From Bacillus sp. es.034 (GTDB lineage Bacteria > Bacillota > Bacilli > Bacillales > Bacillaceae_B), in the NCBI RefSeq assembly GCF_002563655.1, contig NZ_PDIY01000001.1, positions 3,012,001 to 3,076,000 of the forward strand: DNA of 64,000 nucleotides, in the 5' to 3' direction. Both the position numbers and the translations under genes were made by a program. The notes under the pieces are model-generated. The model saw only the letters and a program-made list of their open reading frames with translations. It searched no databases and was not told the DNA's origin. Positions 20,646 to 29,196 of this stretch are shown piece by piece (position 1 is the first letter of the stretch; every line of letters begins with the position of its first letter).

Positions 20646-21203
20646 TTATCTGTCAAAATGTTTCCATAGGACTCGATCAGAGGTTGTAATCGCCGTTGCT
20701 CCTGCCTCAAGTGCCGCTTCCACTTCGTCCACTGTATCGATCAGTCCACCGGCAAAGATGGGCTTACCTGTCTTGGTGCCTATTTCCTTAATGATTTTCG
20801 GAACCACACCGGGAAGAACCTCAATGAAATCCGGATCCGTCTTTTGGATTAATTCAATACTGCGGTTCATGGCGCTCGAGTCTATGACAAACATTCGCTG
20901 GGTGGCATACACGCCCTTTTGCCTCGCCTTTTTTATGACGTTTCCCTTAGTGGATATGATACCATATGGTTTGATTTCCTGGCAGACATATTCTGCTGCG
21001 TATTCATCACTCGATAAACCATGAATGAGATCCAGATGCAAAAACATCTTCCGATTTTCGTTACGGGCATATTCAAAAACACTTTTCAGCATCCCGACAT
21101 GAAGGTCGAGGAATACACCGTACTGAAAAGAGGTGTCGAGCATTTTATCAAAGTCCTTCATGGACCTTATGGCAGGTAATATGTATTGACCTTCAAAACT
21201 CAA
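20646..21203 (-). CDS. glpP: Glycerol operon antiterminator GlpP
   Basis: This 185-aa protein is a TIM-barrel-like RNA-binding regulator that senses glycerol-3-phosphate and prevents termination in the glpF and glpD leaders. Diagnostic stretches are LPAIRSMKDFDKML, HLDLIHGLSSDEYAAEY, ISTKGNVIKKA and the phosphate-binding-like PIFAGGLIDT. Length matches B. subtilis GlpP (192 aa). The TTG start has AAGGAG 10 nt upstream. It is first in the glpP-glpFK-glpD array and both of its probable targets are within 4 kb. Confidence 0.93.
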   Translation of the reverse strand: MSFEGQYILPAIRSMKDFDKMLDTSFQYGVFLDLHVGMLKSVFEYARNENRKMFLHLDLIHGLSSDEYAAEYVCQEIKPYGIISTKGNVIKKARQKGVYATQRMFVIDSSAMNRSIELIQKTDPDFIEVLPGVVPKIIKEIGTKTGKPIFAGGLIDTVDEVEAALEAGATAITTSDRVLWKHFDR

Positions 21204-21312
21204 TGTCTTTCACTCCTTAATAGGTATATGCATGTTTTTCTCAAGGAGAAATTATATCATAGTTGCTGATTCCTTTATTCGTCTCTCTGTCCTACTATCC
21301 GCTAGCATTTAA

Positions 21313-22554
21313 TCATATCGCCCAATTCCCATTACGGAAAATGGCAACCTTTCGACCATCGCGGCAAACCCCGTCAATATTCATCGTGGCAGAACCGATC
21401 ATGAAGTCTTCATGCACGACACTCTCATTGAGACCCTTTTCTTCCCTTTCCTCATCTGATAATATGTTTCCATCTTTCATACAAGTCGGGTATGAGGAAC
21501 CGATCGCTAAATGGTTTGATGCATTTTCATCAAAAAGTGTATTAAAGAATAAGACACCGGAGTCTGAGATGGGTGAATGGTGTGGGACAAGCGCCACCTC
21601 TCCAAGGTAAGCTGCCCCTTCATCGGTTTCGATTAATTTACGTAAGATTTCTTCTCCTACTTCAGCGGAGACTTCCTTAATTTCCCCGTCAACGAATGTG
21701 AGAGTGAATCCGTCTATCACATTTCCATTGTAAGCAAGTGGCTTGGTACTTGTAACGGTCCCATTCACTCCTGTCTTCACAGGAACTGTATATACCTCTT
21801 CTGTCGGCATATTGGCAATAAAGTTGGTTCCCTGTGGGGTATTGCTTGCGCCGGTTAGCCAAATATGGTCTTCATGCAGTTTAATTGAAAGGTCCGTCCC
21901 TATGGCGCTGTAGTGAAGGCTTTCTAGATTGAGTGCGTTGAGTTGGCTGGCTTTATCGGTCAAGGTTTGGATATGGGATTTCCATGCGGAAACAGGATCT
22001 GGTTGATCGATGCGGACCGAAGTGAAAATCCGTTCCCATAGACTGGCGACCCTTTCTGATGATGGGAGTTCAGGAAACACTTTATCCGCCCATTTCTGTG
22101 AAGGGATGGCGACGATGGACCAGCTGATTTCATCCTTTTCAATCGCTTCATAGAATCGATCAAGTGCATCCCCACTCGCTTTCTCGTAATTGAGGATCCG
22201 GTCAGGGTCGATACCTTTCAGAAGGTCCGGATCATTGGCTTCTATTTGCAGGAACGCTCCTTTAAGATCCACTACCCATTCATGAGCAGCAGCCAGCCAG
22301 CTCGGATATTCATAGAACACATCATAGGGTGCAGATTCATAATGTATTCTCATAATTTCTTCATCATACCATTGAACATGTACAATTCTTGCTCCAGCAA
22401 GATAGGCTTCTTTTACCACAAGGCGAACGAAGTCTTCTGTTCCGAGTGGTGCCGAGATCCAAAGTGGTTGATCCTCTTGTACATTCACTCCGACCTTAAC
22501 CGCCAGCTCTGCATATTGTTTAACTTTTTCTTGAAAATCTTTATGTATTGTCAT
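21313..22554 (-). CDS. ampS: M29 family aminopeptidase (AmpS/aminopeptidase T)
   Basis: This 413-aa leucyl aminopeptidase-type enzyme uses two metal ions bound by Glu, His and Asp residues seen in NMPTEEVYTVP, LGEVALVPHHSPIS, NHLAIGSSYP and VHEDFMIG. GTDLSIKL is another family-conserved block, and its codons happen to contain a copy of the repeat word (21889-21901). Length fits B. subtilis AmpS (410 aa). AGGAG precedes the ATG. It follows a HIT-family gene by 11 bp, so the two are probably one transcript. Confidence 0.92.
   Translation of the reverse strand: MTIHKDFQEKVKQYAELAVKVGVNVQEDQPLWISAPLGTEDFVRLVVKEAYLAGARIVHVQWYDEEIMRIHYESAPYDVFYEYPSWLAAAHEWVVDLKGAFLQIEANDPDLLKGIDPDRILNYEKASGDALDRFYEAIEKDEISWSIVAIPSQKWADKVFPELPSSERVASLWERIFTSVRIDQPDPVSAWKSHIQTLTDKASQLNALNLESLHYSAIGTDLSIKLHEDHIWLTGASNTPQGTNFIANMPTEEVYTVPVKTGVNGTVTSTKPLAYNGNVIDGFTLTFVDGEIKEVSAEVGEEILRKLIETDEGAAYLGEVALVPHHSPISDSGVLFFNTLFDENASNHLAIGSSYPTCMKDGNILSDEEREEKGLNESVVHEDFMIGSATMNIDGVCRDGRKVAIFRNGNWAI
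21889..21901. repeat. Lone copy of the repeat word inside ampS
   Basis: AAGGTCCGTCCCT lies in the codons for the conserved GTDL motif, with no partner nearby. Because GTDL is conserved in M29 enzymes, this copy may be coincidental. Confidence 0.45.
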
Positions 22555-22565
22555 TTTGAATTCTC

Positions 22566-22997
22566 CTATTCTAGTAATCCAGTGATGTATGCTTTCATTT
22601 TTTTTTGTGTTTCCTCCAGGGATTCGGAGGGTTCTTCAACCCCAGCATTTCCATAAAACATATCACCAAAATGATCTGCTTCTTCATTTCGTGGAATGAC
22701 ATGCATGTGATAATGTGTTAACTCATTGTAGGTACCCCCATTTTGACAAATTGTCACGCCATTCGGTTCATATAATGCATGAATGGTACGTGCAACCAGC
22801 TGTGAGGCCCTCATAACAGAGAGACTTTCCTCTTCGTCCAGTTCTGTCACTTCCGCTTTATGTTTTTTTGGGAAGATTAGTGTATGACCTGCATGGTGGG
22901 GAACATGGTCCAGTATACAGGTGACAAATTCATTCTCATATATGATATGTACTTTCTCTTCCTGATTTGAAAGTCGGCACCCATGACAGTTTTTCAT
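22566..22997 (-). CDS. HIT family hydrolase
   Basis: This 143-aa protein has the histidine triad as HYHMHVIPR near residues 94-102, the active site for hydrolysing or transferring nucleotidyl groups (for example Ap4A or adenosine 5'-phosphoramidate). The N-terminus MKNCHGCRL has a CxxC pair that, with a later His, may bind zinc as in several bacterial HIT proteins. GHTLIFPKKHK is the conserved beta-hairpin. GGAGGAG precedes the ATG. It lies 11 bp upstream of ampS. Confidence 0.9.
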   Translation of the reverse strand: MKNCHGCRLSNQEEKVHIIYENEFVTCILDHVPHHAGHTLIFPKKHKAEVTELDEEESLSVMRASQLVARTIHALYEPNGVTICQNGGTYNELTHYHMHVIPRNEEADHFGDMFYGNAGVEEPSESLEETQKKMKAYITGLLE

Positions 22998-23123
22998 TCG
23001 AACTCCTCCAATGATCAGTTGTTTTAGAAGGTTTTTTTAAAAATGTGTCGAACATTGTTGCATAGGGAATCACTGCATTTCACCTATCATCATATCACGA
23101 AGTAGAAGGGAAATCAGAAAATA

Positions 23124-23627
23124 ATGGAAATTACATTACTTAATGAATCACATGCGAAAGACTATTGGAACCTTAGGTTAGAAATGCTGAAGCAGAGTCC
23201 TACAAGCTTTGGCAGCAGCTATGAAGAGGCCCTCCAGCGTCAAAATCCCATTGAAATGACAAAAAAGCGGCTTTCAAGCAATGAAAGTTTCACCTTTGGC
23301 CTCTTTGTTGAAGAAAAATTGGCAGGGGCAGTCACGATGGTACGGGAATCGGCATTGAAAATGAACCATAAAGCTTCCATTTATGCCATGTATGTCACGC
23401 CGGCATTAAGGGGGCAAGGATTGGCAAGACGACTGCTGGAAGCGGCCATAAACCTTGCAAAGGAAACAGAAGGCATTGAACAGTTGATGATCACAGTCGT
23501 CACCACGAATGAAACAGCAAAAGGGCTTTACCACTCGTGTGGATTCAAACCTTATGGAACTGAAAAGAGAGCATTGAAATATAATGAGGAATACTACGAT
23601 GAAGAGTTGATGGTTATGTTTCTATAG
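23124..23627 (+). CDS. GNAT family N-acetyltransferase
   Basis: This 167-aa protein has the GNAT fold, with the acetyl-CoA pyrophosphate loop RGQGLARRLLEAA (about 92-104), AMYVTPALRG before it and NETAKGLYHSCGFKPYG near the C-terminus. Substrate is not deducible. It is the only plus-strand gene between 21 and 27 kb and ends at a bidirectional terminator. The ribosome site (AAGGG, 13 nt before the ATG) is weak. Confidence 0.85.
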   Translation: MEITLLNESHAKDYWNLRLEMLKQSPTSFGSSYEEALQRQNPIEMTKKRLSSNESFTFGLFVEEKLAGAVTMVRESALKMNHKASIYAMYVTPALRGQGLARRLLEAAINLAKETEGIEQLMITVVTTNETAKGLYHSCGFKPYGTEKRALKYNEEYYDEELMVMFL

Positions 23628-23666
23628 TCATTCTTTGATTGAAAAAGCGGATAGTGCATCATTATA

Positions 23667-23702
23667 AAAACGGTGCGTCTCATAAAAGAGAATCACCGTT
23701 TT
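23667..23702. terminator. Bidirectional terminator
   Basis: AAAACGGTG and CACCGTTTT pair with T/A tails on both sides, between convergent genes. The right arm touches the stop of the minus-strand gene. Confidence 0.8.
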
Positions 23703-24203
23703 TCATAATACATGATAATCGAAGCTGATTAAAAGAAAAGTCACCACCAAAATGGATGCAATAAAGGCTTTTATGGGATTCAGGTAGTGAAGGCGTAGCA
23801 TTGGGAACATAATGCAATAAAAAAGCAACGTCCACCATAGATTCCATCCTTCAAAATATTCTATGGAACCGGTTTTCCCCGCAACCCATTCAATCAACGT
23901 GGCAACTCCGATATATTTCAGATAATAGACGATCTTGATTCTCCATTCTTCAGGATAATGGCTCAAGAACAGAACAACTAGGCAAGGGTAAGAAACCATT
24001 GTATAAAGCGTATCTGTCACAAACATATTGACAAAAAAACCGTCTAATTCCCACACGGCCTTCACTGTATAGCTGAGATACTGATAAAACATATTAAAAA
24101 AACTAAAATAGTAGATGGTGGGAAGAAACTCCCTCCACCTACTCCAAGATCCCCATTTCAAGGAACTAAGAACAATCACTACAATCACGGCAATATGAAA
24201 CAT
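23703..24203 (-). CDS. CBO0543-like membrane protein
   Basis: This 166-aa protein has five or six membrane helices and begins MFHIAVIVVIVLSSLKWG; the WREFLPTIYYFSFFNMFYQY and HYPEEWRIKIVYYLKYIG stretches match the CBO0543 family, common in Bacillus and Clostridium and of unknown function. The ATG just after a GGGGGG stretch is preferred over a TTG eight codons upstream. It is monocistronic. Confidence 0.72.
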   Translation of the reverse strand: MFHIAVIVVIVLSSLKWGSWSRWREFLPTIYYFSFFNMFYQYLSYTVKAVWELDGFFVNMFVTDTLYTMVSYPCLVVLFLSHYPEEWRIKIVYYLKYIGVATLIEWVAGKTGSIEYFEGWNLWWTLLFYCIMFPMLRLHYLNPIKAFIASILVVTFLLISFDYHVL

Positions 24204-24291
24204 GGGATCCCCCCATAGTATATACAACTAATTGGTCATAGTGTACCCTGTTATTTGGAAATTCATTCCCAAATATGGATTATTGTCATGG

Positions 24292-25326
24292 TTATTGACT
24301 GTCAGTAAATAAATCCGCTACTTTGTTGCTGAACTCTCTTAGATAATGAAGATAGTCCTCCCCACCGTAGTTATAGCGCTTGTTGTACATCTTTGCCACG
24401 ACAACGTTTAACGATGGGATGACAAGAAGCGTGGGCCCAGTCACTCCAAGTATTTGATACGAACCAGGGGGTACCCTTTCCCCCATTTCGCTTTTCGCAC
24501 GAGCATCTCCTTGTACATACCAGAAAAGCCCGTTATCTGGAAGCGACGAGTCATGATAGACCCCATTTTGAATCGAGGTAGATAAATCGATCACCTGGGG
24601 TGGAACAACCTGTTCACCGTTCATCCTGCCCTTTTGCAGGTGCAGTTGTCCCCAAAGGGCAAACTCCCGAGCGGAAACGAATAGATTTTTTTCTTTACCA
24701 TCATTGCTCGTCCCCAGTCCGGAAAGAGACGGTTCCGTTACGTCTCCGATAATGTTTACAAGGCTTGCTGAGGGTTCTGTCCGCCAGCCCGTTTCTTTTA
24801 ATCCGATACGTGAAAATATCCGTTCTTCCAATAGCTGAGGAAACCCTTTTCTGTAAAGTCGCTGAATCAATTCGGTCAAGATCTCCACCCCGATGTTACG
24901 ATAAGCCCAGCCGGTGCCTGCCTCGAATTCTCTGTACCAATTCCCTTTCTCATCGATATGAAGTCCGTGAGAATGAGTGGCAAGGTGCCGGATGGTCGTA
25001 CCGATTACCATTTTGGGATCCAGTTCAGGCATATACTTAGAAATAGGTTCGTCAAGACTTTCGATGTAGTTGTCATATAATGCAAAGGAAACGGCAAGTC
25101 CTAAATAGCTCTTTCGTGCAGAGGCGACATTGAATTGTGAATCTGCCTGGACATTCCTCGCATCCTTTTCGTGGGAGTGACGCCCACTATAATGCTCTAC
25201 AACTACATGATTATCTTTAAGGATAAAGAGTGCGCCGGCAGAGCTTCCATTTTTATCTTTGATATCTTCCACCCATGAAATCAGTTCTGCTGCACGGTGT
25301 TCGATTTCCTTCACTCTCTTCCCCAT
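24292..25326 (-). CDS. Class C beta-lactamase-fold serine hydrolase (S12)
   Basis: This protein of about 344 aa has the SxxK motif as SARK (in NVASARKSYLG), YRN as the YxN motif, and a degenerate third box near VTGPTLLVIP. The layout is that of class C beta-lactamases and related esterases or D-aminopeptidases. There is no signal peptide, so it is cytoplasmic and unlikely to be a true beta-lactamase. The start MGKRVKEIE overlaps the 3' end of the decayed acetyltransferase by 16 bp; the frame is open to 25380 without a ribosome site, so the start is uncertain. Confidence 0.8.
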   Translation of the reverse strand: MGKRVKEIEHRAAELISWVEDIKDKNGSSAGALFILKDNHVVVEHYSGRHSHEKDARNVQADSQFNVASARKSYLGLAVSFALYDNYIESLDEPISKYMPELDPKMVIGTTIRHLATHSHGLHIDEKGNWYREFEAGTGWAYRNIGVEILTELIQRLYRKGFPQLLEERIFSRIGLKETGWRTEPSASLVNIIGDVTEPSLSGLGTSNDGKEKNLFVSAREFALWGQLHLQKGRMNGEQVVPPQVIDLSTSIQNGVYHDSSLPDNGLFWYVQGDARAKSEMGERVPPGSYQILGVTGPTLLVIPSLNVVVAKMYNKRYNYGGEDYLHYLREFSNKVADLFTDSQ

Positions 25327-25665
25327 TCTTCCGCTAACATTCCATAGACAACATGATCCACATAGTGATCGTAGAGCCATTCCCTCTGTCTCAGCTTCCC
25401 TTCTTCCACAAATCCGAGCCTTTCCGGGATGCTGCGGCTCCGTTTGTTAAATTCAGCAGCGGTTATTTCGACTTTATTCATTTTATAATAATCAAAGGCG
25501 TAGCTGGTCAACCCTTTTGCAACGGTCGTCATGATTCCTTTCCCCTGATAGCCTTCCCCCAGCCAATAGCCGATATAGGCGACTTTATTCGACCAATCCA
25601 GTTCATTGAAACCCGCAACGCCGACGATTTCATTTTCATAAACGATCGCAGTCGTCAAACTCTTA
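25311..25665 (-). pseudogene. C-terminal remnant of a RimJ/RimL-type acetyltransferase
   Basis: The frame contains the C-terminal two thirds of a ribosomal-protein-type acetyltransferase: GVAGFNELDWSNKV, IGYWLGEGYQGKGIM (acetyl-CoA loop), IPERLGFVEEGKLRQ and WLYDHYVDHVVYGML. The usual N-terminal 60 or so residues are missing. Upstream of about 25665 the DNA encodes a different protein (an alpha/beta hydrolase) in another frame, so a deletion has joined two genes. The open frame to 25820 is nonsense for this family and no ribosome site serves it. Confidence 0.75.
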
Positions 25666-25872
25666 TTCAATGGCACCCGACCGGCAGACACCCCGCTGGT
25701 CGATAGCGACAACAAATAAATCCTTCCCAAGTCTCTCACCCTGATGAAACGAAAAATCATAACAGCTCTCTCCCGGTCAACCATGTAAATACAAAAAAGC
25801 CGGGTTCTCAATACATCCATATGTTTCTACATGAAGACCCTTTCCCCGGATCGTCATCAAATTCGCCTTCAT
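25663..25872 (-). pseudogene. N-terminal remnant of an alpha/beta hydrolase
   Basis: From an ATG with a perfect GGAGG site 8 nt away, the frame reads MKANLMTIRGKGLHVETYG, then NPAFLYLHG, a TGA stop (25777-25779) where Gly is expected, then PGESCYDFSFHQGERLGKDL and VVAIDQRGVCRSGAIE. This is the start of a prolyl-iminopeptidase-like hydrolase whose LHGGPG motif has been hit by a single G-to-T change. The gene then stops at the fusion with the acetyltransferase remnant. Only about 70 of roughly 270 codons remain. Confidence 0.78.
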
Positions 25873-25893
25873 TTCTTAAACCTCCTAATTTAA

Positions 25894-25958
25894 GAGGGAC
25901 GGACCTTCATACTTTATATTATGGTAAACTGCAACTGCTTCATGAAGGTCCGTCCCTC
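25894..25958. repeat. Inverted-repeat element 2 (65 bp)
   Basis: The GAGGGACGGACCTTCAT arm pairs with ATGAAGGTCCGTCCCTC. The interior contains ATTATGGTAAAC, shared with element 3. It lies 11 bp after the LD-carboxypeptidase stop and 21 bp before the decayed hydrolase ATG. Confidence 0.92.
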
Positions 25959-25969
25959 TAATTGAATGT

Positions 25970-26983
25970 TTAACGGAAGGTTTGCGTTACCTTCCCTTTT
26001 CCATTATGGACTTCTACCTTTCCATAAGCCCCATTGATGAATGTAATCTGGGGCGGCTGATGGCCACAGTCGACATCATAGACCACCGGGATTTGTAACT
26101 CGTTGGCAATTTCATGGTAAACATCCTCTGCAGTATAGCCGTCCACCGGAGTATTAGCGGCACTTCTCCCGAATAGCAGCCCTGAAATATGGTCTAACCA
26201 CCCTGCGAGTTTCATTTGCACGAGTGTACGACGCAAATCTGCCGTATTGATCTCACAATTTTCGAAATACCAAATAATCGGCTCATCGACTATATGTTTC
26301 TCCCTGAAAGAAGCCACATCCCCGTATGGGGTGCCGATAAGGTTTCTGATCACATCGATGCAGCCTCCGAGGACTCTTCCTTCCATTTCTACGTTCTTGT
26401 CCCCGATTGTTTTCCAGACCGTGGGTTCCGTTAAATGAAATACATGTGGTGAAGGCTTTTCATGATTCCATTCTTTTTGATACTTCTGGGATGAGTATTG
26501 GATGACTGAAGAGCCTTTTTCTGTGGTAAGGACATTTTCCCATTGTTTAGTTGTAGGGTCCGTTTCCTCTCCTCTCAAGTCAATAAGGTTGGTCCCATGT
26601 GCCGTCGCCATCCCTGTCTTTAATGTTAATGCAAGTAAGAGGGCACTAATGTCGGAATATCCGAGCACCCACTTAGGCTTGATTTGTTGATAATCGATTA
26701 AATCGAGGATTTCTATGAGAAGCTCTCCTCCCCAAGGCGGAGTGATGAGTGAAATCGAATCATCCTGAAGCATTTTATTTAACTCGTCCGCTCTCTCGTG
26801 AGCAGGAGCGGACTTTGCCTTGTGCTGCTTCCAAACAGTTTCACCACATTCTATGGTGTACCCCTCTTCTTCCATTTTAGCTATCGCTTTCTTAAGTAAA
26901 TCGTGGAGCTCATGTGGCACGCCAGAAGAAGGTGCAGTCAAGCCCACAGTAGAATGTTTCGTAAGTAATGGATATGTAATCAT
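25970..26983 (-). CDS. LD-carboxypeptidase, S66 family (LdcA/MccF/YkfA type)
   Basis: This 337-aa cytoplasmic peptidase should remove D-Ala from tetrapeptide muropeptides during wall recycling, or cleave microcin-C-like peptide nucleotides. The nucleophile is S110 in GYSDIS, the charge-relay Glu is in WYFENCE and the His in DCGHQPP. TPPWGGELL and GGCIDVI are further family blocks. It resembles YkfA, the member of the B. subtilis ykf operon that is absent from the ykfBCD cluster at the right edge. GGAGGGG precedes the ATG. The gene is bracketed by repeat elements 2 and 3. Confidence 0.88.
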   Translation of the reverse strand: MITYPLLTKHSTVGLTAPSSGVPHELHDLLKKAIAKMEEEGYTIECGETVWKQHKAKSAPAHERADELNKMLQDDSISLITPPWGGELLIEILDLIDYQQIKPKWVLGYSDISALLLALTLKTGMATAHGTNLIDLRGEETDPTTKQWENVLTTEKGSSVIQYSSQKYQKEWNHEKPSPHVFHLTEPTVWKTIGDKNVEMEGRVLGGCIDVIRNLIGTPYGDVASFREKHIVDEPIIWYFENCEINTADLRRTLVQMKLAGWLDHISGLLFGRSAANTPVDGYTAEDVYHEIANELQIPVVYDVDCGHQPPQITFINGAYGKVEVHNGKGKVTQTFR

Positions 26984-27056
26984 CTCTATCCCCTCCCAGT
27001 GGTTTACCCGATTTTACCAGATTGGTAGAAAGGCGACAAGAATTATTTTCCATTTT

Positions 27057-27121
27057 GAGGGACGGACCTTCTCCATTCATATTATGGTAAACCCAGATTG
27101 ATAGATGAAGGTCCGTCCCTC
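27057..27121. repeat. Inverted-repeat element 3 (65 bp)
   Basis: GAGGGACGGACCTTC faces GAAGGTCCGTCCCTC. The interior shares ATATTATGGTAAAC with element 2. It lies in the divergent promoter region between LD-carboxypeptidase and dacA. Confidence 0.92.
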
Positions 27122-27244
27122 ACCACAACAATTATTTACAATAATTTGAACGATTTGAAAAGGTTCGCGGGTTTTGGGGTGTTTGGGAGGTTTGTATGGT
27201 AGAATGATTTGGTTGCGTAAAATTGGTTTTATGGAGGTACTATT

Positions 27245-28558
27245 TTGGAAAAGAAGACGGTGAAACAAAGCCTGGCGGTTTTGATGATATCATTTATGGC
27301 CATGACGCCTTTTCAGCAGACGGCGCATGGTAAATCAACAGTTGAAATCAATTCAGATGCTGCAATATTAGTAGAAGCAGATACAGGAAAGATTGTTTAT
27401 GGTGAACATGAAGACAAGGCACTCGGTATTGCGAGCATGACGAAAATGATGACAGAGTACCTTGTATTAGAAGCGATTGAAAATGGAAAAATAAAATGGG
27501 ATCAAACGTATAAAGTAAGCGATAAGGTATATCAATTAGCCAATGCCCCCGGATTAAGCAATGTTCCACTGAGAGCAGATGAAGAATATACGGTAAGGGA
27601 ATTGTATGATGCCATGGTCATCAAGTCCGGCAATGGTGCCGCGATTGCGCTTTCTGAGGTGGTGGCAGGCTCTGAAGGGAAATTTGTGAAGATGATGAAT
27701 GCCAAGGCGAAGGAACTTGGCTTTGAACATTATCAATTCGTCAATTCTTCGGGGCTCAGTAACTACGATATGCTGGGGATGTATCCTGAAGGAACCGATG
27801 TGAATGATGAAAATGTGGTATCAGCAGAAGATATGGCAACTCTTGCCTATTACCTCATTCATGATTTTCCGGAAGTATTGGAAACCTCAAGTCTCACTTC
27901 TAAAGTATTCAGACCTGGGACGAGTGAAGAACTGGTCATGAAAAACACAAATGGTCTATTAAAGGGGAAATCCTATCACTACAAGGGCGCAGACGGTCTG
28001 AAGACGGGTACGACTCCATTCGCCGGTTCCACCTTTACCGGGACGGCAAAAAGAAATGGGGTTCGTTACATTACTGTCATTCTTGACGCCAAGGATGAGT
28101 ATGGACAGCCAAGCAGTGCAGAGCGATTTATTCAAGCAAGAGAACTCCTCGATTACGGTTTTGATGAATTTAAGACTGTAACCTATGACTTGGACAGCAT
28201 CGAAAAGAAAAAGAACCACACCCTACCGGTTCCGAACGGGAAAGAGCAGGAAGTGACAATCAAGGTCGACAAACCCCTCTCTCTCCGCTTAACGGATGAG
28301 GAGAAAGACAAGGTGAAAACCTCACTGAATCTCGATGAACAAAAAGTCAACGAGGATGGGTCCCTTCAAGCTCCTATTGAAAAAGGAGAAAAAATCGGTG
28401 AATTGGTTATCGATACAAATGAAAAGGAAGAATATATCTTTGACAGGAAGTCCTCCGATTATAAAGTGGATGTATATGCTGCAGAATCCGTTAAGAAAGC
28501 GAGCTGGATTGTCCGAAGTGCACGTGGTATCCAGGATTTTTTCGGTAATCTCTTCTAA
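27245..28558 (+). CDS. dacA: D-alanyl-D-alanine carboxypeptidase (PBP5)
   Basis: This 437-aa low-molecular-weight penicillin-binding protein trims the terminal D-Ala from peptidoglycan stem peptides. The signal peptide runs to about residue 29. Catalytic motifs are SMTK (S64, K67), SGN (128-130) and KTG (253-255). A beta-rich C-terminal domain and an amphipathic membrane-anchoring end (SWIVRSARGIQDFFGNLF) follow. The TTG start is set by GGAGG 7 nt upstream. Length matches DacA (443 aa). It is monocistronic. Confidence 0.93.
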   Translation: MEKKTVKQSLAVLMISFMAMTPFQQTAHGKSTVEINSDAAILVEADTGKIVYGEHEDKALGIASMTKMMTEYLVLEAIENGKIKWDQTYKVSDKVYQLANAPGLSNVPLRADEEYTVRELYDAMVIKSGNGAAIALSEVVAGSEGKFVKMMNAKAKELGFEHYQFVNSSGLSNYDMLGMYPEGTDVNDENVVSAEDMATLAYYLIHDFPEVLETSSLTSKVFRPGTSEELVMKNTNGLLKGKSYHYKGADGLKTGTTPFAGSTFTGTAKRNGVRYITVILDAKDEYGQPSSAERFIQARELLDYGFDEFKTVTYDLDSIEKKKNHTLPVPNGKEQEVTIKVDKPLSLRLTDEEKDKVKTSLNLDEQKVNEDGSLQAPIEKGEKIGELVIDTNEKEEYIFDRKSSDYKVDVYAAESVKKASWIVRSARGIQDFFGNLF

Positions 28559-28660
28559 CGGACAGGCCAACCTTACTGTTCGGGTTAGATTTAGTGTTTG
28601 CTTTTCTATCCCGTTCGTGTCAAACTAATTTAGTCAAGGATTTAGAAAGCAGGTGGCATA

Positions 28661-29053
28661 ATGATCGAAGTGAAACTATCGTCTCTTAGCGACGGAGATC
28701 TTAATCGTGGAGTTTTTGCAAAAAGAGATATAGCCAAAGGAGAGCTGGTTCACGAAGCACCAGTCATCCCATACCCAAACGAGGAACATGAACATATTGA
28801 GAAGACGTTCCTGGCGGATTATGTATTTGAATATGGAATCAACCACACAGCACTTCTACTGGGATACGGAATGTTGTTCAACCATTCATATACACCGAAT
28901 ACAGTTTACGAAATCAATTTTGATAATCATACTTTCGACTTTTATGCTTATAAAGATATTCAAGCCGGAGAAGAACTGCTTATTAACTACAATGGCGAAG
29001 TGGATAATGATGAGCCGCTTTGGTTTAATAAAGATAAGAACGAAGAAGAATAA
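28661..29053 (+). CDS. SET domain protein
   Basis: This 130-aa protein is essentially one SET domain, the lysine-methyltransferase fold. The signature NHSYTPN (about 89-95) and the C-terminal AGEELLINYNG (about 105-115) form the pseudoknot that binds S-adenosylmethionine and the target lysine. RGVFAKRDIAKGELVHEAPV is the usual N-terminal motif. Small bacterial SET proteins exist in Bacillus, but their targets are unknown. AGGTGG precedes the ATG. The gene is monocistronic with a terminator directly after it. Confidence 0.85.
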   Translation: MIEVKLSSLSDGDLNRGVFAKRDIAKGELVHEAPVIPYPNEEHEHIEKTFLADYVFEYGINHTALLLGYGMLFNHSYTPNTVYEINFDNHTFDFYAYKDIQAGEELLINYNGEVDNDEPLWFNKDKNEEE

Positions 29054-29057
29054 AGAA

Positions 29058-29085
29058 AAAGGGACTTCCACGTGGAGGTCCCTTT
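29058..29085 (+). terminator. Terminator of the SET gene
   Basis: AAAGGGACTTCCA and TGGAGGTCCCTTT pair around CG, followed by ATTTCATTT. The right arm contains GAGGTCC, like the neighbouring repeat word. Confidence 0.75.
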
Positions 29086-29097
29086 ATTTCATTTATA

Positions 29098-29196
29098 GAG
29101 GGACGGACCTCTATAAATGCTCCCGATCCGATTAAGAATCCACATAAAACCTGAATTCTTCATGGAAATAGTATGTTAATTAGAGGTCCGTCCCTC
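29098..29196. repeat. Inverted-repeat element 4 (99 bp)
   Basis: GAGGGACGGACCTCTA faces TAGAGGTCCGTCCCTC. Its right arm overlaps the last codons and the stop of the EcsC-family gene. It lies between convergent genes. Confidence 0.92.
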
